A program made the position numbers and the translations under genes. A DNA stretch of 64,000 nucleotides from Cryptomeria japonica. Lineage: Eukaryota; Streptophyta; Pinopsida; Cupressales; Cupressaceae. The stretch covers positions 371,671,809 through 371,735,808 of the forward strand of contig NC_081415.1 in assembly GCF_030272615.1 (NCBI RefSeq), given 5' to 3'. Within the stretch, counting starts at the first letter, position 1, and the number at the start of each line of letters is the position of its first letter. Of this stretch, positions 46,830 to 60,740 are shown one piece after another. Below the pieces are notes generated by a model that did not search any database, was not told the origin of the DNA, and saw nothing but the letters and a program-made list of their open reading frames with translations.

Positions 46830-48210
46830 CAGCCTTTCGCTATTTCGCAGTGCATAAAACCTTTGCAGCTTTCTTTCATGAAGCAACGCTGGCTATTGGA
46901 TCATGAGAACTTACATTGTCTTTATCTCCATTTGATCTATCTGTGTTAGTGCTGGGCCCTACCTCCTTTTCACAACTTCGTGGGCTTTAACACTCGTACA
47001 CTTTTCCTTCGCGAAGCCGCGCCAACCATTAGATCGTGCCCAAAACACCTGACTTTTAACTCTAACCAGGACCGTCAATCTCACTAACTAACCGCACCTC
47101 ATCTTGATGACTAACGGTTTTCGCCATTTCGCAGAGGTTAAGCCGCAGGCACCTTCGGGCCACAAAACAATGAGAACCATTGGATCGACCATGAGATGAA
47201 TACTTTTTAACAGGCTTCAAACCTTTTAAGTGGGCCCTTTATTTGGAAATCATTTACTCTATTTATTCGTCGGTCAACAAATGCCACATGGCAGTTGGTC
47301 ATTAGCTTTGGAAAACTCCTCTGGGTTCCACCCTGAATCTGCCGTGTGTTCTCTTTATTATTCCCACACAACTGTCGGTTACACCTAGGAGGGCCCTCAA
47401 CTACCCGTCAGAGCCACGTGGCATTCGACACATTACTATCAAGCTCTAAGAAATACAATAACTGTCATGCCACATCATGCCTTTGTGTGATTTCCACCTG
47501 TCTTTCGCCATTTCACGAATATTAATCTTTGTTTGGCTTGCAACCACGAAACCATGAGGATCGTTGGATCAAAACAGATATGATCGGCTTTTAACCTCGT
47601 GCCCGACCTGTCCTTTGGGTCCCACCGGCCTTTTCGCAACTTCGCGATGACTAACTTACTAGCATCTTACTTTCACAAATCCACGCGAACCGTCAGATCT
47701 CAGGAACCTGCTCGTTGTTTACTCTTTCTATGGCAACCTTGCCCAGGCCCACTGCGGACTGCCAACTGAGCACCCCGTCACTACTCTGTCATCGCCAGTT
47801 GGATCTACCACCTTTACCGCCACCTCTAGCGGGACCTGCCACCTCTTCGCTACTTCACGAAAGGTAGAACGTGCGCATCTCCCGGCCGCAAATCAACGCG
47901 AGCCGTTGATCCTTTTCCAACCTGATCACTCTTTAACCAAGGAAGACTGCTTGTCTCTGGGACCCACCACGTGTTTTCGTTGCTTCGCAGAACATAAACC
48001 CCGTGCATCTCTGGCTAGCAAATCAACGTGAGCCGTTAAATCACAATCAAGATGCAACTCTTTTAATTCGACGGTCAGTCCATCTGGTCAGGCCCGCCTA
48101 TGCCTTTCGCTACTTTGTGATCGGTAACTCATGGGCATCTTAGCTCAATGAAACCACGTGCACCTTTAGATCAAAAGGAACTTGCTCACCTTTTAGGAGC
48201 CCGATTAAGA
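46830..48210. repeat. Diverged tandem array, period about 135 bp, upstream of the long reading frame
   Basis: The pair TTTCGC.A.TTCGC...(A)ACC(G/A)T(C/T)(A/G)GATC recurs near 46,835, 46,970, 47,117, 47,500, 47,625, 47,838, 47,973 and 48,108. Intervals are close to 135 bp or its multiples, with weaker copies between. It is clearly GC- and CpG-richer than its surroundings, and also contains CCACGTG-like E-boxes (for example 47,970 and 48,162). Confidence 0.75.
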
Positions 48211-50100
48211 AAATAAAACTTTAGGAAAGACATAGAAGGATAATGCGCTGATAAACCTTCCTAGGAAAAAATAAAGAAGAGGGGGGACACTTTTCACGAC
48301 CAACAGACCCTCCTTTAAGTGAATAAAGTAACACGGAAATAGAATTAAAAGGGTTTTTCTTAGACACAGGAGTGATTTAAGACTTAAACCCTAAACCCTT
48401 ATTTGGACCCAAAGCAACTAGAAGCAACAAGGCCAAACCAGACTCAAAATTTTCATAGACTTAGCCAATTTTGGGAAAAGAATACCCATTTTTTAAACAG
48501 TGATAACAGGTTGCAAGCCTCTTATAACTTTAAAACAAAATATCTTAAATCAAAATGATCAGTCATTAACAAAGTCTTGCTAATTTCATCCATCAATCTC
48601 CCATGGTATTCTTGCTTGTACTAGCTGTAACCTCCTTCCTAACCATCTCTTGCCATTTCAAACACAAAACAATCAGGATTATCATGATTTTTCAGTAATT
48701 TGTTAATCCTAATTTCTTTTCCATATTTTATTAAATATTAAGGTTCCTTTAGTAAATAGTGACATGAATATGGACAGAGGCAAAGGTAAAGAGGAAAATG
48801 TAAGGCAAAAATAATGAAATATTTTACAGTCATCATTGGTCGTAATAGAATTGAATAAGGGATGTTACATTTACAACGAGTGGTTACTTATTGTTAGGAT
48901 TGATGATATTAACTTCACAATCCTGTGATTGTGTATCGTAAATTTAATATTCTAGTAGTTGATTATTATTCAAGTGATGAAATACTGGAAGGGGAACTTC
49001 AATGTCTCATATGAGGAGAAATAGTTTTTGAATAAATATTATTTTCTAGGCACTTGGAATATTATTTGCAACATGGCATTTAATGGTGAAGCTTTTATTG
49101 ACCAATGATACCACCTTTGGGCATTTGGCATGAAGCGAAAGAGAATCTCATATTTATAGTGGTGTAAGAAGTGTCCATGACATTGTGAAGGATGTAAGAA
49201 AACATCTTTGACTGTGTCTAAGAAATGAGTAGCCCTTTTGGACTAAGGAGTTTTTATTTTGCCTTTTGATGGATTTTTTCCCTGTCGTGAAGTTGGATGT
49301 CCAAGTTCATGAATATAGTCTTGAAGCTTCTAAAAAGATACTTTAAACTCTTAGACGCTTTTCATGATATATCTTTTACATGTAAACTACTTGGCTCATG
49401 GTTTAGGGATATTGTATTGGATTCCATGTATAGTTTCCTATATTATTTTTGACTATATATTGGAGCTTGAAGTGGGAGGAAGAACAAATTATTTTTTTAG
49501 GTTGTACAAGTTACAAAGTTCTATAGGGTAAAAGCACAAATCAATATTGCACTTTCGACCAAAAACATGTTTCTAGTGAAACCCTTTTAGCTGAAATGTA
49601 TTTATTGATCAGTTGTTTCCGAAATTGATTATGTGCAATTTTTTTTGCATCAACATTTTGGATCACACTCCGTGATCCATCATCAGGATGAAACAAATTA
49701 TTTCAATTCTTCTTTCTCTCTAACTCAATTTCAGCATTCGAATGACCAAATTCAAATTCAAATTGAAAATAAAAATCTAATTCAATTTCAAATTCCTACA
49801 ACACATGCTAAATAAGAACTTACTGGGCAAATCAGTTGTCTGATCGGTTAACTCATCAATAATCCTTTTTAACTCAAAATCAGCTTTTTATGACTAATCC
49901 ATCAATTCAGTCTACTAATCCATCAATTCAATCATCTCCCTAGTCTATTCAGTTCACTGATCAATCAAATGAGTTTACTAGCCATTCTATTCAATTCACT
50001 CTCCAATCAATCCTGTTAACAAATCAATCTATTGAGTTATGACTAGTTCACTTATCAATCAATTTCAGTTATCTATCAATCAGCACTTGAGTTCTATTTC
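48211..50100. other. AT-rich spacer with TCAAT-rich low-complexity stretch
   Basis: No gene was recognised. At 49,730-50,100 the words TCAATTCA, ATCAATCA and AATTCAAATTC recur irregularly (simple-sequence drift). An A/G run AAGAAGAGGGGGGACAC lies at 48,267-48,284 and could be a stray polypurine tract. Confidence 0.4.
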
Positions 50101-53100
50101 TCACCCCCTTTGTGTTGAAAATCTATAAATTCAACATCATTTTCATCAATTCGGTCTAGCTTTCAGCCTTCTAGTATCTAGCTTTTTCAGAATCACAGTC
50201 TTCAAAGTATTTGTATGCAGGAAATTGGTGCAATACTTGAGAGCCACCAACCACTCAAATTGGAGAAGCACAATGGAAGCAATGATGCAAAATGGGGGAG
50301 TTTAATTTATTTGGATTTATTCCTTATTTCGTATTGATTATGTTTTTTTTTTTGTTAATTAGTTAGGAAATGTTGATTCATTCTTACTTGCTAATTAGCT
50401 TAATAACATATGACATTCAGGCATAGAAACAATAATATTTATTTTCAATGTTGTGGAGGAAAAAAAGCCCTTTGTAAATTTTGGTTGAAGTATAATTAAA
50501 GGTCAATTCATTTTTGAGATGCAATGCTATGGAAGTAGATTCCTAAATAATGAAGACATTTCTTGATCAAATGCTCTTATAATGGATGCCCTAAATATTG
50601 ACTCATTGTTATGACTTTTGAAGAGAAATTTTTGATGGAAATATACAGTGCAACCATTTATGTCTTCCACTCTTATAGTCTGTTGGGAAACATATAGTTG
50701 TTAATCACTATTGAAAATACATATGACTTCAAATAATTTATAATTATGACCACAAATGATGATTGTGATAAAAAAAAGTGACACGAGAATGTAGAATTTG
50801 GTGTTTTTAATTGGATCATACTATAATAGAGGGGATAGAGATCACGTGACTCAAAAGACAAAAATGACATATGCAAAGTCAACTAGATGAAACATGTTGA
50901 TTCCATGGTATGAAAATATCAAAATTTGTGAGGTCAAAAATGAGACCAACACTAACCAACACTTACATTGCAAGATTTTATCATGACATAGTAATGAAAA
51001 ACAAATTATGCCATGTTATTTATCTAAGGCATATTATAACTTCTATAAATCATCACTAGCTAGCAATTTTTATTTGAGAGATGGTATCAACTACCCTATA
51101 TAATCTAATCACAGGGTAGTGTAATAGATTACCACTTTACACAAGATCGATCTTATAATAATTCAATTACATCTAACTACATAAATTAACTAAAATAAGA
51201 GAGTCTTTAAGCATATATAATAAACTAAGATAATTGTGAACCATTGAAGGTGATTGGGATAGTGCTACCACCTAGATATATGATAATATTATATGCGTAG
51301 AGATATCCTTGCATTATTATCAACCCCCTAGATAGGGCATATATTAGGGATATAGTACATAATAGCTATCTCAAACTAAACATTACATCAAGGGTTTACA
51401 AACTAGGCTAATAAGCCACTTTCATGATTGTGGAAGGGATGGATAATACAAGCCAAACAATAGATGATCTTAAGAAAACATAAGAATGTTAGCCAAGAAA
51501 GTTAAAATTATCGCAAGTAAAAAATCTCATCCACAAAAGATTCATATTGGCATTGATATTTCACAAGAACAAAACAATGTTTATAAGGGGAGAACAAGGA
51601 AGGAAAACATAAACCCTCAAACCCACAACACAACAACATAAAAAGTTATTCATTAATCATACTAAGTAAATTATATCAATAAAAACTTAATCAAATATCA
51701 AAAGGGAACTCAAAGGATGGAAATGCAACATAAATTTGACTTTCAAAGTAATGTGTGCATCCAACAAGCATGATTGGAGTAAAACTAATATGAGGTTTTT
51801 GTTCCATTAGATAATTAATTTGACTATTTCATTTGCATAGGAGGAACACGATTATAGTAAGTAAAATATTTAATTTCAAAGGGGTACAATAGTATTAAAC
51901 TAACATTTTCTAAACACAACTCATTATGAAATTAATAAATTGAAAACCTGGTTAATCCAATCCAACTACATAAATCAATCATTGCAAGAACCACTAGTAG
52001 TAGTGTGAAGATAACATAGTTTTGAAAATTTATAATTGCTATGGACTTTCTAATTTGGTATAATTTGTGTGATCAAAATATGGTTTATCTCAAGATTCAA
52101 ATTTCTATGACATTTCTCTTTTTTCTTATGACTTTTGGTTTTCAATAACAAATCAAGTAACTACAGAAATGTATTTTGTTTCTAAATTTTATGATAACTT
52201 CATGTTTATCTTTAAATCTAGAATCAGATATGTACAAGAATAATTCCAATGAAGTAGAGGTTTCATACAATGAAAAAATGCAATGATTGATCCATGAGAT
52301 GAATAACACAAGTATGTTATGTAATTCCCCGCCAAAGAATCCCCAAGTATTTGAGCTAAGAAGACATAATTAAACATGGAATAACTTTTTGAAACAATTA
52401 AGTTTAACATATGCAACAAATAAAGGTTCAACAATCTAAACCTCAAACTTATGACAACGTGTCGACATGTGACAACACACGAGTGAAAGACTTAAACAAT
52501 GAAACTTCTACCAAGCATAGGAGAGGTCTCAAAACATGCTAGGAAAGGTCTATCAAGTGATTTGACACACATAAGACACCTCAAGAATTTACAAGACTAA
52601 TCTCAACAAACTAGGCCTTCTCATAGGCCCTAGGTGTGACGGACGACCTCTAGTGATCAACAAATCACACATCAATATTGCTAACATCATTTGAACTCAC
52701 TCGAGACACATTTAAGATTCCTCAAAGGTTCCCTAGACATTACAATCCCTAACAAACATCTTCGGTGATGTCAAATTTCCCTTCTTGGGATCTGAAAAGC
52801 CCTACTAAACAAGATCACTAGACAAGGGAACCCATAGGGGACTATGTCACCCTGTCCAGACACCAGTGTGTCATAGGGACACTAGTGTGGCATGCCATTA
52901 TCATTTGGGTGTTTTATAGTCCAGTGGGTGCACTAGTGTCTAGTCTAGGCACTAGTCTTCCTAGCAACTCAATCCTGCATTGTTGACCTTTGTTCCACAT
53001 TGGTGTTTGAGATAGTGAATGAATTGAGGCTGGGGTAGGGCTTCATGGACACCACAGATGCATTAGAGTAGATAAAAAATCCTAGGAATCCTTGAGGGAC

Positions 53101-54454
53101 ACCAAAATGCCAAAATAGACTAGGGGACATAATGGGAAAACTACTTCCTTGGACACTTGGCCCCATGAACAAATACAAGGAGAGGATGAGGAGGGAGACA
53201 AACACCTCCATAACACCCTAAACTATTTCCCCAAGATAAAACACACAAGGAATTATGACATACAACACTTGGGCACTTTATAACACTTCACAAAACACTT
53301 TTGGAGTGTCCCAAATGGGTTTGGATTCACTTGAATCCTTAAAAAACTTTATGACAAAAATGAGAGTGGAGTACAACACCCTCCAAGATGGCACAAGTGC
53401 CACTAAGTTCATCTTAAGCTCAATTGAAATTTTCCTAGACATATTGGCTAGTTACAACATTGAACATAAGGAGAGAAAACATATAGACTCATGTATGATA
53501 CCAACACCAATATTTGCAAATCTACTCTAGTCCAATTCCATTATCATCTAATTATAACACCCTTCATGAGGAGTTCAATATACCATTACAATATTATATG
53601 GCTTTGATTTCAATATACATAGTTTACATTTTGCATGAAATGAAAGACCTTAAAAGTATTAGAAAGAGAAAAGAATGGTGTGCTCTCAATGTTGATCCTC
53701 AAAGGCCAAGTCCATTGATCCCTAGAGATGGTTTGCAACACCACCCAACCATGTGGAACCCTTAGGTCTATCCCACAGTGCTTATGGAGATAGTCATATG
53801 CCTACACACTCATACAATATTACATATGGGGATAGGTAGGCTTATACACACGTCATACATGGAGAAAACATGACATACAATATCATATAAGAAACATCAA
53901 CTATTGAGAGAGTACAATGTCCATATATTCATATTAGGGTTTTACTTAATCTACACAAAGACATAGATGCTAGAGTGCAAGTAGGGGGAGTGTCGTTACA
54001 TGAGCATGAAGAGATGGGTCCGCATGGGATCCTAGAACCCTCTCATATAGACAATGTGTACTCAATCTTACTCGATCCAGTGCTCCACGAGTGAGCGGGT
54101 CTTCCCAAGACATCCTTAGTCATATACTAGCACTCAAGTCATGCAAGGGGTATCCAATTATTTTATTAGTGTTTATTCCAAGTTTTTATAAAGTTATAAC
54201 TTGATTATGAGACTCCCCACACCGTGATTGCCAGTATGCCACTTTGGGCCAAGGACATGTTGGGATCCACTCCCCACAACCCACTTTAGTTCCTAATCAT
54301 ATGGCTCATCTTGTTATACATGAACAAAGAATCAAGATGAAACTCAATGCAATGTTGCATAGTGTCACTATTCATATTTTATGCCCAAATGATCAAACAA
54401 TCACAACCACATGAAAACGAATCTAAATTTGAAATCTCATATACATTTTTCATC
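50101..54454. other. Spacer without recognised genes; possible LTR-element edge near 53,978
   Basis: Mostly AT-rich. The GC-richer part 52,600-54,300 has no domain I can name. CAAGTAGGGGGAG followed by TGTCGTTACA (53,979-54,000) has the shape of a polypurine tract and an LTR start on the plus strand, but no second LTR was seen. Confidence 0.3.
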
Positions 54455-54700
54455 ATTCCCTATTATAATATAAAATAAAAAATACAAAATTCCAATTTTA
54501 TTTTATTCCTCAAAAATGTTGGAGCGAAGCTCCCAAGCAAAGATTACGACTACAAGCATTTTCCACAAAAAGAAAGATAAAGATTTCACCAGGAAATGAT
54601 ATGATATACTGTTGAGATGATTTACAAATGTAAAATAACCTTGCTTATATAGGAAAGAGATGTTGAGATAGTTGCAACAACCCTTGATACAAAATTAAAT
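54455..54700. repeat. Repeat unit with GGAGCGAAGCTCC hairpin, copy 1
   Basis: The stretch AAAAATACAAAATT...TGTTGGAGCGAAGCTCCCAA, then the arm sequence with CTTGCTTATATAGGAAAGAG, is repeated in the same direction at 55,785-56,125. The middle copy (55,115-55,378) is inverted and lacks the hairpin part. TATATAGG suggests a decayed promoter or LTR. Confidence 0.65.
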
Positions 54701-55378
54701 GCATGATGCATCATGAAACTAATATTAAATAATGAGCTATGACTCATCTCTATCTAGAATTACACCTAAGATAACTAACATGAACAATATTAAATGATAA
54801 GTTACATAAATTAATATATGTATGTATGTATATATGTATGCATGCATACATGCATGTATACATGTATGTATGTATGTATGTATGTATGTATGTATATATG
54901 TATATATACATGTATATATGTATATATACATGTATATATACATGTGTATATATACATGTGTATATATACATACATGTATATATACATATACATATATATA
55001 TATATACATGTGCATATATATACATACATACACACACACACATCTATATATATGTATGTATGTATGTATGTACGCACATACATACATACATACATATATA
55101 TACATACATACGTACATATATTACTTTATGTAACTTGTCATTTAATATTGTTCATGTTAGTTATCTTAAGTGTAATTCTAGATAGAGATGAGTCATAGCT
55201 CATTATTTAATATTAGTTTCATGATGCATCATGCATTTAATTTTGTATCAAGGGTTGTTGCAACTATCTCAACATCTCTTGCCTACATAAGCAAGGTTAT
55301 TTTACATTTGTAAATCATCTCAACAATATATCATATCATTTCCTGGTGAAATCTTTATCTTTCTTTTTGTGGAAAATG
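54558..55378. repeat. 821-bp palindrome
   Basis: Arms 54,558-54,820 and 55,115-55,378 are inverted copies with only about six differences. The 294-bp spacer runs (TATG)n then (CATA)n and is largely self-complementary too. Very similar arms imply recent formation or gene conversion. Confidence 0.9.
54821..55114. repeat. TATG/TATA/CATA microsatellite in the palindrome centre
   Basis: Alternating tetranucleotide and dinucleotide purine-pyrimidine tracts that produce long meaningless open frames on both strands. Confidence 0.9.
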
Positions 55379-55405
55379 TATATGTATATACATGTACATG
55401 TACAT

Positions 55406-55506
<101 letters not shown>

Positions 55507-55681
55507 AACACACACACATGTATATATGTATACACACACATATATATACATGTACATGTATATATGTATACACACACACATATATACATGTACATGTATA
55601 TATATACACACACACATACATATACATACATATGTGTGTGTATGTATGCATGTGTATGTACGTATATGTATACTGATATAA

Positions 55682-55695
<14 letters not shown>

Positions 55696-55769
<74 letters not shown>
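55696..55769. repeat. (TG)n microsatellite, about 37 units
   Basis: Uninterrupted TG run, followed by ACGTACGTACGTAC (55,769-55,783). Confidence 0.97.
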
Positions 55770-55772
<3 letters not shown>

Positions 55773-55784
55773 TACGTACGTACA

Positions 55785-56125
<341 letters not shown>

Positions 56126-56334
56126 AAATTAAATAACTCAAAACAACAATAAATTAAATAAGAAATTTATAAGACATGATTCTTGTTTCAAGTAATCTTC
56201 CAAAAAAATGAATTGCAATGTTGCTTTGAAAATTTGCAAAGCTTTCAACCTTAAAGGCAACATACAATAACCTCAAATCTGATTACAAATCTACTAATTA
56301 ATATAAAATTAATATATATGCAATTAATAGATAC

Positions 56335-57127
56335 ATGAATGATCCTTGCATAGGAAAAAGGATCCAACTGAACATAATTTTTTGTCTACAGTGTGACCAT
56401 GGTGGTCGTGGTAGGGTTTGCAGGGCTGCACGCTTGACAACGGCTCTGCAAGTTGGTGACAGTAGCTGCAACACTAAGCATGAGGTCGAGAGGCCAATAG
56501 GGGTGTTGATGGGGCCAACAGGGGTGGCAACGGGAGTTGCAGGGTGGGTGGCAGTGGGAGCTGCAACCATTGCATGCCCTTCAAACAACACATGCATTGC
56601 AACCAATGCATGCCCTAGGTGAGATTGCCCTGCAAACATTGCATTCCCTGCAACATTTCATGCTACCATTGCATGCCTTAGGTGAGACCAACAGGGTCGA
56701 ATTATTTTGCATGCAACCCTAGTCACGAGGTAACAAGCCAAACAATGGCCAAACGGTGGGTGGGCGGCAACGACTGGCTACAACTAGAGGGATTGAGTAA
56801 CCCTGAGTGATGCGGTGAGCCATGCAACCAAGGTTGCTAGGTCCTGGACCCGTGGGAGTTAGGCGGGTTCCATGGTAGTTACACAACATTATATCAAAGG
56901 ATAGGCATTCTTTTGGTGGAGGCCAACAGTTTACAGGCAGGTTGCAGGGTAAGGGGAGAGAAAGAATATTTTCACGACATCGTTTTGAACACTGACTAGA
57001 CCAAATACCACAGGCCCCTTTTGACATTTGTGAGGGGACATCACCGTGATCACTCCATTCTCTATCAGAGTCGCAGGCTAATCCTGTTAATCTTCCAACA
57101 TATGTGACCTAGCCAAACAATACCCAG
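56335..57127. other. GC-richer spacer upstream of LINE ORF1
   Basis: Contains words such as GCATGCCCTAGGTGAGA (56,606 and, varied, 56,673) and GGGGTGGCAACGGGAGTTGC. No protein domain was recognised. The right part may be the LINE 5' leader; the boundary is not visible. Confidence 0.35.
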
Positions 57128-58315
57128 TTGATAAACCCCAAATTTCTTTCAACCCCAAACAATCTTCCAATAAACAACCTGCGCCAAGGAGCACCCTTCA
57201 AATCAAAAGAGGTTACACAAAATTGGAGAAAGAAAACCCCTTGCACATCTCTTCCTAATTCACTAGCACAAAACTTAGATGTAGAAGGTAGTGGGAAACT
57301 CTCAAATGATTCAGCTAAAGATGGTAGCCGGGCTCCAGTCTCGCCAAAGGTCAAGAATGCTGCTAATACTAGAGAATCGGGCAAATCGAAGGGTGTGTAT
57401 AAGATCATTTTGCCGGACCATCTCATTCAACCTCAAATAGATCTGTTATGTGCCACAACCCTCATTGGTAAACTACATTCTACTATTTCCTTTATGCAAT
57501 TTTCATTTTGGGCTAAACAGAATTGGCTGGGCTTGAAGGATATTTTTTTGATGGATAAGCAATCTCTCTTTTTTATTGTCATTTTTTATTCCAAAGAACA
57601 TAAAAATTGTGTGCATAGATATAAGGGGTGGTTTTGTAAGGGGGTTGGTATTATCACTTTGGCGTGGGTTCCAAATTTTAGTCTAGATTCAGTTCCCCCC
57701 CTTTTCATGCCTTTTTGGATTTCTCTCCTAGGGCTCCCGCTTGAGTATCGAGATCCAAATATTGTGGAAATTTTGGCTAATCAAATTGGTATTTTTATCA
57801 AGCATGACCTTATCCCATATGAACTTTCCCATTTAATCGTCAGGGTATGCCTATTGCTAAACCTCACAAAGCCACTTCCCAAGTCTATTTTAATGACTTC
57901 CTCCATAGGGAAATGTAATCAAGTCATTTGCATAAAGGGTACTAGAGATATTGACGACCGTATAGATAAATTGGGCCATTTTAATTCGCAGTGCCAACGA
58001 TCAGGTATTGATGCAGTTAGGGTTTGCAAGGATTTTGTGATTGATTTTCATAAATGCTCCTTTTATCAGTCTGTTGCATCTCCTTCTTCTACACCAAGTG
58101 GGACAACAAGTGTAGCTGACTTATCAGAGAGTCCCATACCTCTGAATAATGTTGATAATATTTCAAGATCTTTCCAAGGTGTTCAGCTACAGGCAAATCC
58201 TCCTCTTTCTGTGATTCCTTCTCAATTCTTTTTGGGTTGTATGACAGACGTTTTACTTCCAAAAGAAAAAATAACAAGGCCCTCCAATTGGAAGAATTCT
58301 CCTCAATACTAGGTT
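57128..58315 (+). CDS. LINE ORF1 protein with DUF4283
   Basis: 394 residues. The DUF4283 core covers about 85-260: QFSFWAKQNWLGLKDIFLM, KGWFCKGVGIITLAWVPNF, FMPFWISLLGLPLEYRDPNI and LANQIGIFI. A degraded zinc-knuckle trace KLGHFNSQC lies near 290. In plant L1-type LINEs this protein binds the element RNA, and DUF4283 is usually followed by a CCHC knuckle. The frame ends at TAG 58,313; related Lys/Pro-rich sequence continues in other frames to 59,040, so the C-terminus is frameshifted. ATG 57,128 is the first in frame. Confidence 0.75.
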
Positions 58316-59045
58316 GTTATCTCTGGTTCATGTTCTTTGCAAAAACTTGTGGGTAGATACAAGAAAACATCTTTTCAGATCCACTGCTCTTCAATCCTGA
58401 TTGATTGGTTGTACAAGAACATATTTGCTTCCTCTCTCTTTAGGTAGGTCACTTCTTCTTTTCTGAGTTTAACTTCCGTGGGACCCATAGACTCTCAAGA
58501 CTAGGAAATTTCTATTTCACAAAATGCAAAGGATAATTTGATTCATAGCTTGATGTTTAATTGCCAACCTTTCCATGTGGTTGATCGCAATCTTCTCACT
58601 GTTGGACCCTTATCGAATGCTCCAAATATCAAATTAATGGCACATGATATGCTTTTATTTGTTGCATCGAACTTGATTGATGAAATTGGTCTCGAGGAAT
58701 TCCTAGAAATTTAGGATGTCCCTTCTATTGATGTTATGCCTCTCGCTCTTAATACTTCACCACCCATTTTGGAGTTTAGTCATGTTGATCACCTTGTGGC
58801 TGAACATAATTAATATAAGCCTTTTCAACCTCCCACATAGATTGAATTTGATTTTTCTCAACATCTTTCTCTTGCTCAATTAGTCTCTTCATCTCCTTTG
58901 TTAACTAAACACCCAAAAAAAGAGGTTGGAAGCCCAAGATTCTTAAAATCCAAGAAGAGATCACAACTTGTATCCAGTCTACAATTGTAGACAAGTTTTC
59001 ACCCCAACCAAGACCAAGAAGAATATGTTGTTCTTCTTGGGGGAA

Positions 59046-59504
59046 ATGAGGATCATATCTTGGAATGTCAGAGGTTTGAATGCCTCTGACAAAAGGGGAT
59101 GGATCAAACAGTAGCTGGGTTCCTCCCAAGTAGACATCATTTTATTGCAAGAAATAAAGCTTTTTGTTGAAGCCTCTCAAAAGATTTTTAAAAAATGGGC
59201 TCTATGGGATTTCATACATGTTCTTGCAATAGGGGCTTCTGATGGTATTCTGACATTGTGGAATCCCAGGACAATCAAAGAAAAAACCTTAAACCAAGTG
59301 ACAAATTGGCATCTTATTCTTATTGAAAATTTTGATCTATCCTTTCTTCTCTTCAATATTTATGGTCCAACAACTCCCCATGAGAAACATTCTCTTTGGA
59401 ATACCTTATCTTATCAAATCCATCAGCAGGGAGCTCAAAAAATAATCTTAGGCGGTGATTTTAATGCCATTTCAGGGTTCCATGGTTGTGCAATATCTGA
59501 ATGA
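59046..59504 (+). pseudogene. LINE ORF2, N-terminal endonuclease fragment
   Basis: ATG at 59,046 opens RIISWNVRGLNASDKRGWIK, the standard plant LINE endonuclease start (Asn in the WNVRG motif binds metal). A TAG interrupts at 59,112, then VDIILLQEIKL (catalytic Glu), GILTLWNP, LLFNIYGP and GGDFNAI (Asp and Asn of the active site) follow. It stops at 59,504, where the sequence changes to the 3' region. An AP-type endonuclease nicks target DNA to prime reverse transcription. Confidence 0.8.
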
Positions 59505-59858
59505 TGTGAATGAATGTTGATTTGGGCATTTATGAAGCGAGGCAGACTGTGGACTGCTATTTAAATGTGTACAACTTTCATGATGTTTTGTTTCAGATTT
59601 CATCTTGGTCAACATACTTCAGGAAGCATTCGACACTTGGAGATGATTTGCAACATTTGGTATTATGAATAGTACGAGATATATTGTACTTTTGTGGCAT
59701 ATTAGGGATTTAAGTTTCACAACCTTTCTATGTAATATCGAGCAAGGATCATAGTTTTTCTTTCTGGTTCTTTTCTTTGGGAGCTCTTTGAATCAGCGTA
59801 AAGAAATATATAAATAAAATATATTAAGTGGCACTGCCACCTTTTTTCACAAAAAAAA

Positions 59859-60740
59859 AAATACATATGCAAGAGTGAATTACAAGAAAATTACCAACCA
59901 ACTCTAAAACTAATCCTTCAACTATTGAGCCTCATTTCGCTCCTCTAACTGTAATCTTCAACTTGCAAAATTAAAAACTAAAATCTCCAACTCAACCCCT
60001 CAATATATAGATGTATGGGCGCTCAAAATACCACCATAAAACATAACCATGACCCAAAACAAGGTTCTAAAAAATAATGGTAAAAATCCATACGACCCCA
60101 ACTTAGTGGATAACTTGTAAACTTAGTAAAATATAATAAATGTATCATATGGCCCCTACATGGCTACCACTTTCTTATCCAATCAAGTACTTTTCATAAA
60201 GGTTCTTTGTAACTCCTTCAAACCCCAAAAATGAAACATGCAAAAACATGCAATCTTGGGTGCCCCAATTTGGGAAGCATGCAAGCGACATGTGTCAACA
60301 TGCATCTAGGCATGCAAGACAAAAGTCACTAACTTCCATTGAAGTAGATGCCTAACCTTGAGATTCTTCCAAGATGCTCTTTCAACCACTACTGACAAGT
60401 TTCCACAATGTGCTTCTACCTTCCAAAGTGGGTGCATTGGTCAAGGTTTCCTTCATTATGCCTTGTCACCTCCATTGACATGTGTCCAACTGCCCTAAAG
60501 ATGATACCTTAAGGAATTGGACAAGTATTTATTAAATATTTAGGCCCAAAAACATTAAATTTATTTATCAAAACATTATTCCATACATTGCATAAAAATT
60601 AAACAAACTATTTTTCTGGTTGATGCAAGATTTCCCTAGCACCACTGAACGCTCCTACACCAGACACCCATGGTATGATTTTTTTTTTTTTTTTGGTGAG
60701 TATGGATTCACAGAATGGAGTTGAGTGGTAAATCTACCCA
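59859..60740. other. AT-rich spacer with T-run at 60,678
   Basis: No gene was seen. A run of 17 T at 60,678-60,695 followed by GGTGAGTATGGATTCAC may be the tail of a small minus-strand retroposon, but no body could be defined. Confidence 0.35.

Larger units (their letters stand above)
57128..59858 (+). mobile_element. L1-type LINE with ORF1, part of endonuclease and poly-A tail; reverse transcriptase missing
   Basis: ORF1 (57,128-58,315) and the ORF2 endonuclease start (59,046-59,504) are followed by a 3' region ending in TGGCACTGCCACC and an A-run at 59,847-59,858. About 3-4 kb expected between endonuclease and tail (RT, zinc segment, RNase H) are absent, so an internal deletion joins near 59,505. 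It cannot move by itself. Confidence 0.8.
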
